The notes: a model not told the origin generated them from the sequence alone. Shown: positions 19,301-28,257, counted from the stretch's first letter. The stretch is 64,000 nt of DNA from an uncultured Bacteroides sp. (GCA_902168185.1 CABHOV010000010.1:1-64000); one strand, 5' to 3'. A program made the numbers and translations.

Positions 19301-19782
19301 ATGTGTGGAACTCCAATACCCAGTTTGTAGAGGCGGAGATAACAAACGCAAGCTCGTCGCAGGTATATATCAATAACTTCGAAAGTTCCGAAGGTACCAG
19401 TGCTTTTGGAGATTGCCATACCGGACAAAAAAGCAGGGTTAATGGTTTTATAAAGCAACTGAATAATATTCCCAATGGTAACTATATAGTAAGCTATTGG
19501 TCGAAGTCTAGCACTGTTTGGACGTTTACCCGGCAGGATGTTGTGGTGAATTCCTCGACTTACACAATCAACCTATCAGGCCAAATTGATGATATCCGGT
19601 TTTATCCCAAGACGGCGACTGTTGCGACATACACATATGATCCGTTGGCAGGAGTGACATCTGTCACAGACATAAATAATCTTACCACCCATTATGTCTA
19701 TGACAATTTTGGAAGATTGAAGTTGATAAAAGATTCCGACGGGAACATTATCCGTCAGCTTGATTATCATTATAAGAACTAA
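16354..19782 (+). CDS. Secreted RHS N-terminal component (cassette B)
   Basis: This is a 1142-residue exported protein starting MIIRQLSRVTLVMLICLS, with a signal peptide cleaved near NFGQS. It is homologous to the first ~1230 residues of the cassette A protein. Shared landmarks are SIGKFGNVPVGTSTGIPTVSVPI, SVSLDYHGGGIRV, SGWILTCGGVISR, DHWGFYN and a final YD repeat (YVYDNFGRLKLIKDSDGN). Unlike A it ends there and lacks the DUF6443 part, which is the next gene, 4 bp away. The sequence has diverged much more from A than the downstream genes have. Confidence 0.8.
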   Translation: MIIRQLSRVTLVMLICLSTTRNFGQSLNPSLQSYTPPSPTAASIGKFGNVPVGTSTGIPTVSVPIYTYSHASTGLQLSVSLDYHGGGIRVDDLPSPAGSGWILTCGGVISRNMRGVYDEMMGAGFLNTPSLPANESQGNSPYDISARPYNDIDANELDSQNDIFSYNFLGQSGKFVYGKDGNILLLNRGNVKVEKFVGPLHGPTSIYTLISKFIITDDRGLKYIFDDAEMTISQSMATAAAQYTSSWYLSKIQSPSGIDLVTFIYEDTDFQYLNGRNASQTTAMPGLAGLPSGMPYTVSTSSSRTQGKRLKTVSFSNGVTMTVDYSTTERIDPKQASAYQGDYLLKDITLTSPSMTRGFKLVHDNSTNRPTLKKVIPYGGTARVEDKYYEFFYDIALPDRLSSQQDHWGFYNSNTGSLIPTEVIAVGVNGNYGQYHLLSGGNRNTDPTRCKAGSLKRVNYPTGGYTEFEMEVNRAVDPRLNQQTSFIQYIYSYNGSKTAYCTSNSSTTTTFDFNGDANSQTEFTIQIPSSSNITCNSSSCKVFIEIRNASNQLIDLRSYDPPVGSFSPQYTFTNGTLVPGTYKVVTYTQGLSNYFTYIDFRWKEVRMQNPVEVPQTLGTNQLYVGGLRMKTISDYAAGSTTAASIREYSYLLGDNVTSSGTLGFYPVYSNKICYLWGEGGSSGEVYEGACNSPNYISQSSSTIHPMMFSSGSPVAYKRVVERIKGSDGTYLGRTEYYYKSFDDVPVVILKPFPFTPPEYKEWRNGLLDRVEVYSNSGILKKEEYFYQSYEEPYWNDPARFESLRSITIAPVKYKQSPGWSQPRYFKANDFFPIAGRADLIEKITTEYTLNGEVVNRETKALHSEYFYVTNTEIKNSLDKTIKKQFVYPKDKVTASQDPTGVYQAMVNNNQTSAVVEEVKYISGLQSESVKASYGTPKPLLYMPTTIVSNLQGSPLVTSFQFHEYDLYGNPVTVSKQNDTQKTYVWNSNTQFVEAEITNASSSQVYINNFESSEGTSAFGDCHTGQKSRVNGFIKQLNNIPNGNYIVSYWSKSSTVWTFTRQDVVVNSSTYTINLSGQIDDIRFYPKTATVATYTYDPLAGVTSVTDINNLTTHYVYDNFGRLKLIKDSDGNIIRQLDYHYKN

Positions 19783-19786
19783 GTAT

Positions 19787-20665
19787 ATGAAATATATAGC
19801 AAGTATAATTCTGTGGTGTTTAGGTATTTTAGGAGCGGTGTATGCTCAAACTCCACTGTCATCAACACCGAGTACAGATCGTAATTACATCATCACTAAT
19901 TCAACATTAGTAGAAGGTATAAAGGATGAATCCCAAATCAGCGGCAAAACAATTGAGGAGGTTAACCAAACGATTCAATATTTCGATGGCCTGGGGCGTC
20001 CTGTTCAGACTATAAATACTATGGGGAGCCCAGCGGAAAAAGATATTGTACAGCCCCAGGAATATGACGTGTACGGTCGTGAGGTGAAGAGGTTTTTGCC
20101 CTTTACTTCGCCGGTAACTCCTGGTGCCTTTAAGTCTAATGCGCTGTATGGAACCACCGGGCTGTATTCAGGTAGTGATCAATACCTTTTTTATCAGAGT
20201 ACAGTTAATGTTGAACATGATGATAAACCGCTAACGGAATCGGTGCTGGAAGCTTCACCGCTTAGCCGCGTATTAAAACAAGGCGCTGCGGGTTCGCAGT
20301 GGCAGCCACTGCCTGTTGGACAGAGCGATCGATCCATTAAGACAAGCTACAATTCAAATACGTCAAATGAAGTTTTACAATTTGGATATGACCCAGCGAC
20401 GAACAATGTCGTCTTAAACACACTTACCTATTATGCTTCGAATCAACTGTATGTGACAAGAACCACAGACGAACATGATCACGAAATGGTTCAATATACA
20501 GACAAAGAAGGAAGAGTGGTGCTCAAGAAAGTTGAATACCAAGAGGCGAACGGCTTAAAGGTTTACGCCGAAACATACTATATATATGACGATTTTGGAA
20601 ACTTAATCGTGGTACTTCCTCCTGAAGCGGTTGTTGCTATTAAGTCATCTTTGCCAGCGAATTGA
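19787..20665 (+). CDS. Separate secreted DUF6443 component (cassette B)
   Basis: This is a 292-residue protein with its own signal peptide (SIILWCLGILGAVYAQ), starting at ATG 19787 rather than at the in-frame codon 27 bp upstream. The mature part has the canonical DUF6443 opening (TDRNYIITNSTLVEG, then IQYFDGLGRPVQTI) and ends YYIYDDFGNLIVVLPPEAV. In ordinary one-piece RHS proteins this is the first ~300 residues and is covalently joined to the RHS core. Here the core is in the LRR protein at 21103. The equivalent in cassette A is the C-terminus of the 4099 gene. Confidence 0.82.
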   Translation: MKYIASIILWCLGILGAVYAQTPLSSTPSTDRNYIITNSTLVEGIKDESQISGKTIEEVNQTIQYFDGLGRPVQTINTMGSPAEKDIVQPQEYDVYGREVKRFLPFTSPVTPGAFKSNALYGTTGLYSGSDQYLFYQSTVNVEHDDKPLTESVLEASPLSRVLKQGAAGSQWQPLPVGQSDRSIKTSYNSNTSNEVLQFGYDPATNNVVLNTLTYYASNQLYVTRTTDEHDHEMVQYTDKEGRVVLKKVEYQEANGLKVYAETYYIYDDFGNLIVVLPPEAVVAIKSSLPAN

Positions 20666-20679
20666 GATTATAGATATAT

Positions 20680-21093
20680 ATGAAAAAAACAATATTTATA
20701 GGTGTAGTAATGTTGTTGCTCCCAACATCACTGCCGGCACAAAATATAACAAATGAAACCTTGACCTGGCAGATCTCTCAGGTTCAGGATGTCAATACGG
20801 GGGAGAGCCTGTCATCAGAGAATGAAACCCTTGTTTCCTATGGTTCTCAAAAGGTTGAATGGAAGAATGCAGTGGGTATAAAACATACCTATATAGTAAA
20901 TAAAACCAGCGGTACGTGGAGCAATACAAGCCAGAGCGGCTCTATGATTTACCAAGTTGACGGTGGAGACAAGTCCGGCACGATCACTTTTGAACGTGCA
21001 AAGAACGAGATCGCGGTTCGTATTCTATTGCTGAAAGGCGAAGAGCTTCCGGAGATGTATGAAATTAAAATTGTAAAAGTTACCGCCCTATAA
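20680..21093 (+). CDS. Small secreted protein of the split-RHS cassette B
   Basis: This is a 137-residue secreted protein, paralogue of the one at 8536. The signal peptides differ (IFIGVVMLLLPTSLPAQ here), but the mature regions are nearly identical, with about 285 bp of almost unchanged DNA. It lies 14 bp after the DUF6443 gene and 9 bp before the LRR-RHS gene. Function unknown. Its strict conservation beside diverged neighbours argues for a required role or for gene conversion. Confidence 0.75.
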   Translation: MKKTIFIGVVMLLLPTSLPAQNITNETLTWQISQVQDVNTGESLSSENETLVSYGSQKVEWKNAVGIKHTYIVNKTSGTWSNTSQSGSMIYQVDGGDKSGTITFERAKNEIAVRILLLKGEELPEMYEIKIVKVTAL

Positions 21094-21102
21094 TTAGCTG
21101 CC

Positions 21103-24100
21103 ATGATGAGATCTACTTTACTTACTTTTCTATCGAGTATTCTTCTAACAGGCGCATTGAGTTTCACAACACAGGCTACTACTACAGCACCTGTGGATGT
21201 AGTTCCGGATGCTGTTGAATTTGCTGCTTTGAAAGCTATATATGATAACCTTGGCGGCAGTGGATGGACCACAAAAACAAACTGGCCTATAAGCGGCAGT
21301 TGGCCGTCATCGGCTACGAGTGCACAGTTTGGTACCTGGTATGGAGTAACCGTAACCAATGGAGATATTACAAAAATCGTTCTGGGTAACAATAAACTAA
21401 CAGGAACAATCCCTTCTGAAATTGGATCGCTGCAAGCGATGAATACACTCAACCTGTATAACAATTTAGGTATTACCGGGAGTATACCAACCTCCATAGG
21501 ACAAGTAAGTGCCTTGCAGTTTATATACCTTTATACCTGCAATCTTACAGGCACAATTCCTTCATCTTTATTCGATATAGCTGGGTTGCAGTATGTGGCC
21601 CTTGCCAATAATAAACTGAGCGGTAGTATTCCTTCTAATATCGGTAATGCCACGGGGCTTACCTACCTCGGTCTTCATGCCAACGACCTTACAGGTACTA
21701 TACCTCCAAGTATTTGTAACCTGGTTAATCTTACTGGATTATATCTTTATGAGAATGCACTCACTGGAAGCATTCCATCCAACATCGGAAATCTTTCGAA
21801 ACTTGTTAATCTTAGCTTATACGATAACCAATTAACGGGTAAAATTCCATTCGATATTGGTAATCTTTCCAATCTGGTCAATCTTCAGCTTTATAGTAAC
21901 CAATTAACAGGTGATATCCCATCTTCTCTTTGGAACATAACTAGTTTGGTAGATTTAAGGTTGAGTATTAATCAATTAACTGGGGCTATTCCATCATCCA
22001 TAAAAAATTTAAGTAACCTGCAAACCCTGGTTTTACATACTAATAAACTGAGCGGCCCTATCCCTTCGGAAATGGGTGACTTGACTAAGTTAACGAGTTT
22101 ATATTTTCACAATAACCAGTTCACAGGCAATATACCCTCATCATTGGGTAACCTGGTTAACCTTGTCTATCTCCAGCTCCATAACAATAAGCTGAGTGGC
22201 GGCTTGCCCTCGACTTTAGCAAACCTTACCAAGGTCAAATACTTTTATGTTAACGATAATCAGCTTACGGGTAACATTCCGGCAGGCTTCTCAGCACTGA
22301 ACCAGATGATTACCTTCTATGTATATAATAATAAATTCAGTGGTGAACTTCCTGCAACCGTTTTTAATGGGTGGAATAAAGTAGCAGCCATCAATATTTC
22401 GAACAACCAGTTTTCCGGAGCATTTCCTTCGTCTATATCTACATGCGTAGCACTGGCTAGTATAAATGCATTAAAGAACCAGTTTACCAGTCTTCCTTCC
22501 GGGTTGCTATCGCTCCCCGTGTTTAACAGTACGAACTTCAGCTATAACGAACTTACTAGCTTACCGGACTTCACGGCTCATGTAAACAAGGCTAACCTAT
22601 ATCTGAATGTGTCTTACAATCGTCTTGACTTCGGAACCCTGCAACCTCTTGTAGGAGCGGGATTGCGTTCCGTAGTGTTAGCACCCCAGAAGAACATACA
22701 GGATATTCTTTTTGTAACGCCTACCGTAGGAGCATCATTAACTATACCAGGCCGAGCGGCTGGCAGTAACGGTACGATTGTATGGGAGAAACAAAGGAGT
22801 GGTGGTGACTGGGAAGGTGTCAATGCACAGAATGAAAACAGTACTCCACAGAATTATGCCCGCAATGCATTTGCTGCCAGTGATGAAGCTATATACCGAA
22901 TCCGAATGACGAATACTTCGTTTGCTGGTATAACGATCATGAGTGAACCCATCAAGGTGAAGACAGCAATAAATCTTGCTATTGATAACTGGGGCTTCCA
23001 GTATAAGTACGATGGACGCAGACGCATGACGCACAAAAAGGTACCCGGTGCTGACTGGGTATATATGGTGTATGATGAGCGTGATCGCCTGGTAATGACT
23101 CAGGATGGTGAACAGCGCAAGAGTAATCAATGGCTGGTAACGAAGTACGATGCCTTGAATCGACCCATTATAACCGGTATATATACCCATACAGCAGCCG
23201 TTGACCAGGCCGGAATGGCTTCCCTGATTAGCACTACAGCGCTCTATGACACCTTTGACGGTACCACGACATTTCATGGGTATAGCAATACGGTGTTCCC
23301 GAATGATCTGACAAAGTTGAATGTACTTACTGTAACGTATTACGATTCGTATGATTATAAAAACGTGATCAATGACAGTCGCTATAATTATAAATCGGAT
23401 GAGCTTACGGATCAATATAAATACGATCCAGCCGGCAACAGCTTCCTGGGCGTTATTGGACAAGTTACCGGAACAAAGAGTAAAGTGCTTGGGCAAAGCA
23501 ACTATATAATTACAGCGTCCTACTACGATGATAGATACAGAGTGGTACAATCCGTATCCAATGACATGCATGGCAGCATTGATCGCACCACAAATATATA
23601 TGACTTTGTAGGGAAGGCTAAGGAATCAAAAACTACGCATACTGATTATGGTGTGACATGGGCAAATGTGGTTGGTTCGGCAACGGTTAATAAATTAAAT
23701 AACACCTTGAGCACAACAGGGGTTGGCTGGACTTCAGGTGCATCTTCCCAGCAAGTTTTGCCTGCCGGTCAGGATGGCTGGATTGAAGTGACGGTTTCCG
23801 AACTTGGAAAGAGCCGTATGGTAGGACTTGCTTCGTCAGACCCTGATGGGGGATATACCAGTATCAATTATGCGTGGTATATGTATGGTGGTGTAAACCC
23901 GATGTGTATCTATGAGAGTAGTACGCTAAAGTATCAGGCTGCGGGCTTAGCTACCGGTGATGTTCTTCGCATTGAACGAAATGGTACAACGATTACATAT
24001 CGTTGCAATGGTAGAAAGATTACGCCAGCGGTGGCTTCGGCACAATCAAACACAGACCTGCGTATAGATGCTGCGTTGAATACAACGGGCTCAACACTCC

Positions 24101-26715
24101 TCGATGTACGCGCATCCTTTGCTGCACGCTCTACTAGTATCACCCGCACTTTTGAATATGATCATGCAGGTCGATTGCTAAAAGTATGGCATCAGGTAAA
24201 TGCGACCCCGAAAATATTACTTGTGAAAAATGAGTATAACGAATTAGGTCAGCTTATCACGAGGAAGCTTCACTCGGAAGATCAGGGCGGTACATTTAAG
24301 CAGCACGTAGACATGCGCTATAATATCCGTGGCTGGCTGACGCGCATCAACAACACAGACTTAGCAGCAGATGCAAGTGGTGATCCTCGTGATCACTTCG
24401 GGATGAACCTTGTCTATAATGAGCCGGTATTGGCACTAAACAATGCCCCTCAGTATAACGGAAATATATCGGCTATGACCTGGAGCAACAGCCAGGGCTA
24501 CGATGATGTGAAGGCGAATGCTTATAGATATAGCTATGATGCGATGAACCGTATCAGCGGAGCAGACTTCCGTCAGAAGCAATCCTCTGCGTGGGATCTG
24601 CCACAACACAAGGATGCAAATGACAACACGCTTACCAGCGATGCCTTTAGCGAAACCGGTTATGACTATGATCTGAATGGCAACTTGAAGAAGCTAACAC
24701 GAAAAAGTAAAGAAGGTATATCGATGGATGTGTTAAGCTATGACTACGGCACAGGTGCAGCCAAGAGTAACAAGCTGTTGAGTGTAAGTGATGCAGGAGA
24801 TATACGACAAGGCTTCACGGATGGAAATGTAGGAAGTGAAGACTATAGCTACGATGCTAACGGCAGTATGAATGCCGACAAGAATAAGGACATTGCAGCC
24901 ATCACCTATAACCACCTGAATTTACCTGTACAAGTAACCAAGGTAAGCGGAGAGTATGTTAAATACTTCTATGATGCCACGGGCAGAAAGCTATGTCAGC
25001 AAGTGTTTAACAGCAGCAGTGCACTGACCAAGCAAACAGACTATGCGGGTGAATACTTCTATGAGAATGATACTTTGAAGTTCATCAACCATGATGAGGG
25101 GCGTATTGTGATGACCGGCACCTCACCGGAGTATCAGTATCATTTGAAAGATCATTTGGGCAATGTTCGGGTGACGTTTACTGCTAAAGATGAAACAGAA
25201 AGCGCTATAGCTACCTTGGAGACTGCCAATGAAACTTTGGAACACGATAAATTTTTATACTATGATGAAGCCGTAAAAGTTGACTTTGAATTATTTGATC
25301 ACACTAACCAGGGGCCTACATACTATTCCACACGCCTCAACGGTACGGCTAATGAACGGACCGGTTTAGCCAAGTCCTTGAGTGTTATGCCGGGTGATGT
25401 GATCAAGGCAGAAGTATATGCGAAGTATCTTGATACGAACGCGAGCAACTGGTCAGCAGCTGTAAGCAACCTGATCACTTCGATTGCCAATGGAACAGCA
25501 GCAACCACCACCTATGTAGATGGAGGGGCTATAGGAAGCACAGGTGGTACACTTAATCCATTTGCAAGCATCCTGAACAAAGGAAATGAAACAGGCACTG
25601 CACCGAAAGCTTATCTAAATTATTTAGTATTTGACAGGGACTACAACATACTGGATGGAGGCTTTATGAGGATTACGGAAGCAGCGAAGGAAAGTGGTAC
25701 AGACGGACCTCATGAGTTGTTATCGAAAGAACTTGTTATAAAGAAACCGGGATATGTTTATCTTTACTTAAGCAATGATAACGTGGCTTTAGGCGGAAGT
25801 CAGGTTGAGGTATATTTTGATGACTTTAAGGTAGAGCATACAAAATCGCCTGTAATACAGACTGATGACTATTATCCGTTTGGTCTCGCCTTTAACTCTT
25901 ATAAGAGAGAGAATGCGACTTCGCAGAACGTCCTGTATAACAGTATGGAGTTGCAAGACGAGCTGGACCTTGGCTGGTATGATTACATTGCGCGCCAGTA
26001 TGATCCGGTTATTGGCAGATTCTTATCGGTAGATCCTGCTGCTGATTTGATGCGAAGGATTTCCCCTTATGCGTATGCGTTTAATAACCCAATAAGATTT
26101 ATCGATCCAGATGGCATGATCCCAGAGGACCGCGTTGGAAATTGTAATGGAGATCCAGATTGTGAAAAGAAGCAGAAAGCAGAAGAGGAAAAGAAGAAAG
26201 AAGAAGAGAAGAAGAAAGAAGAAGAAGAGAAGAAACAGGAAGAAGACAAGAAAAAGCAAGAGGAGAAGCAGGAGGAAGAGCAGAAGAACGAAGAGGATGA
26301 TGATGTGTTGGAAAAGGCCAGATGGCTGGCGCTCCGCCTGGTCGGCCTTGAAGAGCCGACAGAAAAAATGAAGGAGGAGTTTAGGAAGGGTAAAGAGGAT
26401 GGAACGATTCCAATTGAAGTCTCGGGAACAGTTGACGGTGTTGGACCGGCTCAAGCAGCCAAAGGGGTGGTGATGTTGGTGAAGAATAGTAAGGGAGTTT
26501 GGAAATGGTTAGTGAATGGTCGCGTAGCATCTAAGGAAACTTTGAAACGACTTGGATTAACAAATCCAAAAACGACAACTACATTAGGTAAGCCATTTAA
26601 GGGAGGAGCCTTTGAACAAACTATGAGCGGAGTTCCAAATAAAACCGGACCGATGTCCTTTTGGGAAAAGGTTAAGCACGTAGTTGCAACAGGAAGTCAA
26701 TTATTCGGGAATTAA
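21103..26715 (+). CDS. LRR-Ig-RHS polymorphic toxin, toxin B C-terminus
   Basis: This is a 1870-residue exported protein built like the one at 8959: signal peptide, LRR cap, about 16 plant-type repeats (one 24-residue repeat more than A, near 21835-21906), Ig-like domain, RHS core. The start may be the second ATG at 21106, which matches the paralogue. The two proteins are close until the YYPFGL region and then differ. After NPIRFIDPDGM (~1668) comes a Lys/Glu/Gln-rich segment of ~50 residues, likely a charged helix, and a tail (GTVDGVGPAQAAKGVVMLV, then KGGAFEQTMSGVPNKTGPMS) that I cannot assign to a toxin family. A membrane-anchored immunity candidate follows. Confidence 0.82.
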   Translation: MMRSTLLTFLSSILLTGALSFTTQATTTAPVDVVPDAVEFAALKAIYDNLGGSGWTTKTNWPISGSWPSSATSAQFGTWYGVTVTNGDITKIVLGNNKLTGTIPSEIGSLQAMNTLNLYNNLGITGSIPTSIGQVSALQFIYLYTCNLTGTIPSSLFDIAGLQYVALANNKLSGSIPSNIGNATGLTYLGLHANDLTGTIPPSICNLVNLTGLYLYENALTGSIPSNIGNLSKLVNLSLYDNQLTGKIPFDIGNLSNLVNLQLYSNQLTGDIPSSLWNITSLVDLRLSINQLTGAIPSSIKNLSNLQTLVLHTNKLSGPIPSEMGDLTKLTSLYFHNNQFTGNIPSSLGNLVNLVYLQLHNNKLSGGLPSTLANLTKVKYFYVNDNQLTGNIPAGFSALNQMITFYVYNNKFSGELPATVFNGWNKVAAINISNNQFSGAFPSSISTCVALASINALKNQFTSLPSGLLSLPVFNSTNFSYNELTSLPDFTAHVNKANLYLNVSYNRLDFGTLQPLVGAGLRSVVLAPQKNIQDILFVTPTVGASLTIPGRAAGSNGTIVWEKQRSGGDWEGVNAQNENSTPQNYARNAFAASDEAIYRIRMTNTSFAGITIMSEPIKVKTAINLAIDNWGFQYKYDGRRRMTHKKVPGADWVYMVYDERDRLVMTQDGEQRKSNQWLVTKYDALNRPIITGIYTHTAAVDQAGMASLISTTALYDTFDGTTTFHGYSNTVFPNDLTKLNVLTVTYYDSYDYKNVINDSRYNYKSDELTDQYKYDPAGNSFLGVIGQVTGTKSKVLGQSNYIITASYYDDRYRVVQSVSNDMHGSIDRTTNIYDFVGKAKESKTTHTDYGVTWANVVGSATVNKLNNTLSTTGVGWTSGASSQQVLPAGQDGWIEVTVSELGKSRMVGLASSDPDGGYTSINYAWYMYGGVNPMCIYESSTLKYQAAGLATGDVLRIERNGTTITYRCNGRKITPAVASAQSNTDLRIDAALNTTGSTLLDVRASFAARSTSITRTFEYDHAGRLLKVWHQVNATPKILLVKNEYNELGQLITRKLHSEDQGGTFKQHVDMRYNIRGWLTRINNTDLAADASGDPRDHFGMNLVYNEPVLALNNAPQYNGNISAMTWSNSQGYDDVKANAYRYSYDAMNRISGADFRQKQSSAWDLPQHKDANDNTLTSDAFSETGYDYDLNGNLKKLTRKSKEGISMDVLSYDYGTGAAKSNKLLSVSDAGDIRQGFTDGNVGSEDYSYDANGSMNADKNKDIAAITYNHLNLPVQVTKVSGEYVKYFYDATGRKLCQQVFNSSSALTKQTDYAGEYFYENDTLKFINHDEGRIVMTGTSPEYQYHLKDHLGNVRVTFTAKDETESAIATLETANETLEHDKFLYYDEAVKVDFELFDHTNQGPTYYSTRLNGTANERTGLAKSLSVMPGDVIKAEVYAKYLDTNASNWSAAVSNLITSIANGTAATTTYVDGGAIGSTGGTLNPFASILNKGNETGTAPKAYLNYLVFDRDYNILDGGFMRITEAAKESGTDGPHELLSKELVIKKPGYVYLYLSNDNVALGGSQVEVYFDDFKVEHTKSPVIQTDDYYPFGLAFNSYKRENATSQNVLYNSMELQDELDLGWYDYIARQYDPVIGRFLSVDPAADLMRRISPYAYAFNNPIRFIDPDGMIPEDRVGNCNGDPDCEKKQKAEEEKKKEEEKKKEEEEKKQEEDKKKQEEKQEEEQKNEEDDDVLEKARWLALRLVGLEEPTEKMKEEFRKGKEDGTIPIEVSGTVDGVGPAQAAKGVVMLVKNSKGVWKWLVNGRVASKETLKRLGLTNPKTTTTLGKPFKGGAFEQTMSGVPNKTGPMSFWEKVKHVVATGSQLFGN

Positions 26716-26716
26716 T

Positions 26717-27283
26717 ATGATGAACTTTATTATAGGCTTTTTAGCCGGTGCGGTAACACTTTTTTTATTAAGCTTTCTTTTTAAGAAAAACCGCGAAAGG
26801 AAAGGTAAGTACCAAAGAGAATATCAGTCAAAATATTTTACAACAAAGATCAAAGACACGCTTAGACATCTCATCTTTGAATACTCGATTAAGAGGAGTA
26901 ATAATGATTTTCTTTTAAATATAAATTTCAAAGGAAAGCGTTCAATGCAAATTATGCATAGAGCACATTTTCCAGAATTGTGCGCATCGGAGAAAGATAT
27001 CGAATTTGGCTTAGCGGTTTACATCCCGACCGAGTATTTAACGAATGATCAAGTGTTTAAATTGGAGTCAATATTAATCGAGGAGTCAGAAAAATTTGAT
27101 AAATCCGGAAGACCAGTACCTTACTATGTACTTGACTTGGGAAGGAGAGTCCGCTATGGCGGATACTTAATATCACGAATAGCGAAAGAATTATTTAATC
27201 CGCAGGATAGTGACATCAGCTTTGAATTATTCAGTGAAGGTGACCTTCCGTACTTTTCTACTCCACAGATACACCCGAATTAA
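26717..27283 (+). CDS. Putative membrane-anchored immunity protein for toxin B
   Basis: This is a 188-residue protein. The N-terminus (FIIGFLAGAVTLFLLSFLF, then KKNRERKGK) is one transmembrane helix followed by a basic stop-transfer patch, placing the rest in the cytoplasm. The body (FNLQ-free, alpha/beta in feel, ending DISFELFSEGDLPYFSTPQ) matches no family I know. The start is ATG 26717, one base after the toxin stop codon, so the frame upstream of it is a shadow. Position and a terminator directly after it support an immunity role. A membrane anchor suggests protection at the inner membrane, which is inference. Confidence 0.65.
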   Translation: MMNFIIGFLAGAVTLFLLSFLFKKNRERKGKYQREYQSKYFTTKIKDTLRHLIFEYSIKRSNNDFLLNINFKGKRSMQIMHRAHFPELCASEKDIEFGLAVYIPTEYLTNDQVFKLESILIEESEKFDKSGRPVPYYVLDLGRRVRYGGYLISRIAKELFNPQDSDISFELFSEGDLPYFSTPQIHPN

Positions 27284-27326
27284 TTGCCCCCGCCAATACC
27301 GGAATTTAAGAATAGCGTACCCGTGG

Positions 27327-27590
27327 TTACGGTTGTTTCACTTTCACATCAGAAAGGACGTTCGAAAGGGCGTCCTTTAGTTTTTTCTTGCTAATGAAGG
27401 CATCGAGCACTGCATAAGAAAGCGATCTTATCTTTTTTTGTCGAGCCCTTCGATGAAGGGCAAGTTTTTCTGCAAGTGATTGATCGAAGAAGTTTACGTC
27501 TTTTAGAATGACTTTTAAGAAACCGTCGAACTGTAAATGAGTATATTGAAGCCGTGCGCAGAACTCCTCCGTAACGTTGATGACCCCAAA
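27327..27590 (-). pseudogene. Reverse-strand gene remnant after cassette B
   Basis: A reverse frame of 87 codons lies between two stops and has no ATG. Its text (VTEEFCARLQYTHLQFDG, SLAEKLALHRRARQKKIRSL, then AVLDAFISKKKLKDALSN) is protein-like and ends in helices resembling the remnant at 15101-15265. It overlaps the cassette B terminator, so the 3' end may not be functional coding sequence. Probably a decayed regulator tail. Confidence 0.35.
27353..27386 (+). terminator. Intrinsic terminator of cassette B
   Basis: The perfect stem AAAGGACG / CGTCCTTT (27353-27360 with 27371-27378) closes a 10-nt loop and is followed by AGTTTTTT. It lies 70 bp after the immunity stop, mirroring the arrangement in cassette A. 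Confidence 0.8.
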
Positions 27591-27800
27591 CTAGAAAAAC
27601 ATATCAAAGCAGTCAGCTTGTGTCAAAAGGACTGTAACCGAGCGCTATCTGCCATTGAAAATAATCCAGAATAGCTACATGGAACAATGCCTATCTTATC
27701 ACATTCATTAAGGAAATGTATTGTGTCGTGCCGTCAGATTAAGCTGGATGTCTTTCAAAAAGCTATAATTACTTTGGGAGATTGTTTGGGTGAGTTTTAA
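27537..27800 (+). pseudogene. Small cysteine-containing gene with an in-frame amber stop
   Basis: From ATG 27537 a frame of 88 codons reads MSILKPCAELLRNVDDPKLE, continues with the CxxxC motif CQKDC, hits TAG at 27672, then goes on in the same frame with a second CxxxC (CIVSC) to TAA at 27800. Helical text with paired CxxxC motifs recalls small four-helix metal-binding proteins, but the match is loose. It overlaps the reverse remnant at 27327-27590, so only one of the two can be genuine there. Confidence 0.25.
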
Positions 27801-28257
27801 TATATATAATCGCGCGTTCTTCACTTTTAAGCATAGTTATACTTTCTATCGTCATCTGTTAATAGCTCAGTTGAGTTAGTGTTGGACTTAAGGTTCTCTT
27901 GCAAGGAATGGTATATACTATATAGATATGCATTATTAACTTCTCAATTTTTAAAAGGTTCGGTAAAGTAAAATAAAAAATAACGCCTTCGTCTATTTTT
28001 TTTCTCTGCCTATGTTTTTTCAGCCGTTTCGGGAGTAACCGGCCTACAGTCCCATATATGTATATATAATTTTCTTTTGTAGAAAGTACAGCACCTCTTT
28101 AAAATTTCCTTCTTTCGACGGCTTTTTAAAATCGATCGTGTAAATTAATGATGTTGCAAATTTATTCTTTGCACAGGTAGGTTACGGGCTTGTTCTGTCA
28201 TTATACTTCAAAGGCGTGCTCTATCTATTCAAAAATTGAAATTAAATATATACCGCG
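27801..28257. other. Intergenic region upstream of fecR, nothing recognised
   Basis: About 450 bp of AT-rich sequence rich in TATATA words. No open frame of note. A tRNA-like D-arm string near 27860 does not fold into a tRNA. No clear TAnnTTTG box next to the fecR start was found. Confidence 0.4.

Noticed and set aside
22738-23571. Long reverse frame of 277 residues
   Set aside because: It is antisense to the RHS core of toxin B, which is supported by family motifs. The reverse text shows no domain and the frame follows from the codon pattern of the forward gene.
26023-26454. Reverse Phe/Leu-rich frame and forward Arg/Lys-rich frame
   Set aside because: Both are shifted readings of the GAA/AAG-rich charged helix in toxin B.
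27855-27910. tRNA-like string TAGCTCAGTTGAGTTAG
   Set aside because: Looks like a D-arm, but no acceptor stem, anticodon arm or T-arm with the proper spacing could be paired around it.
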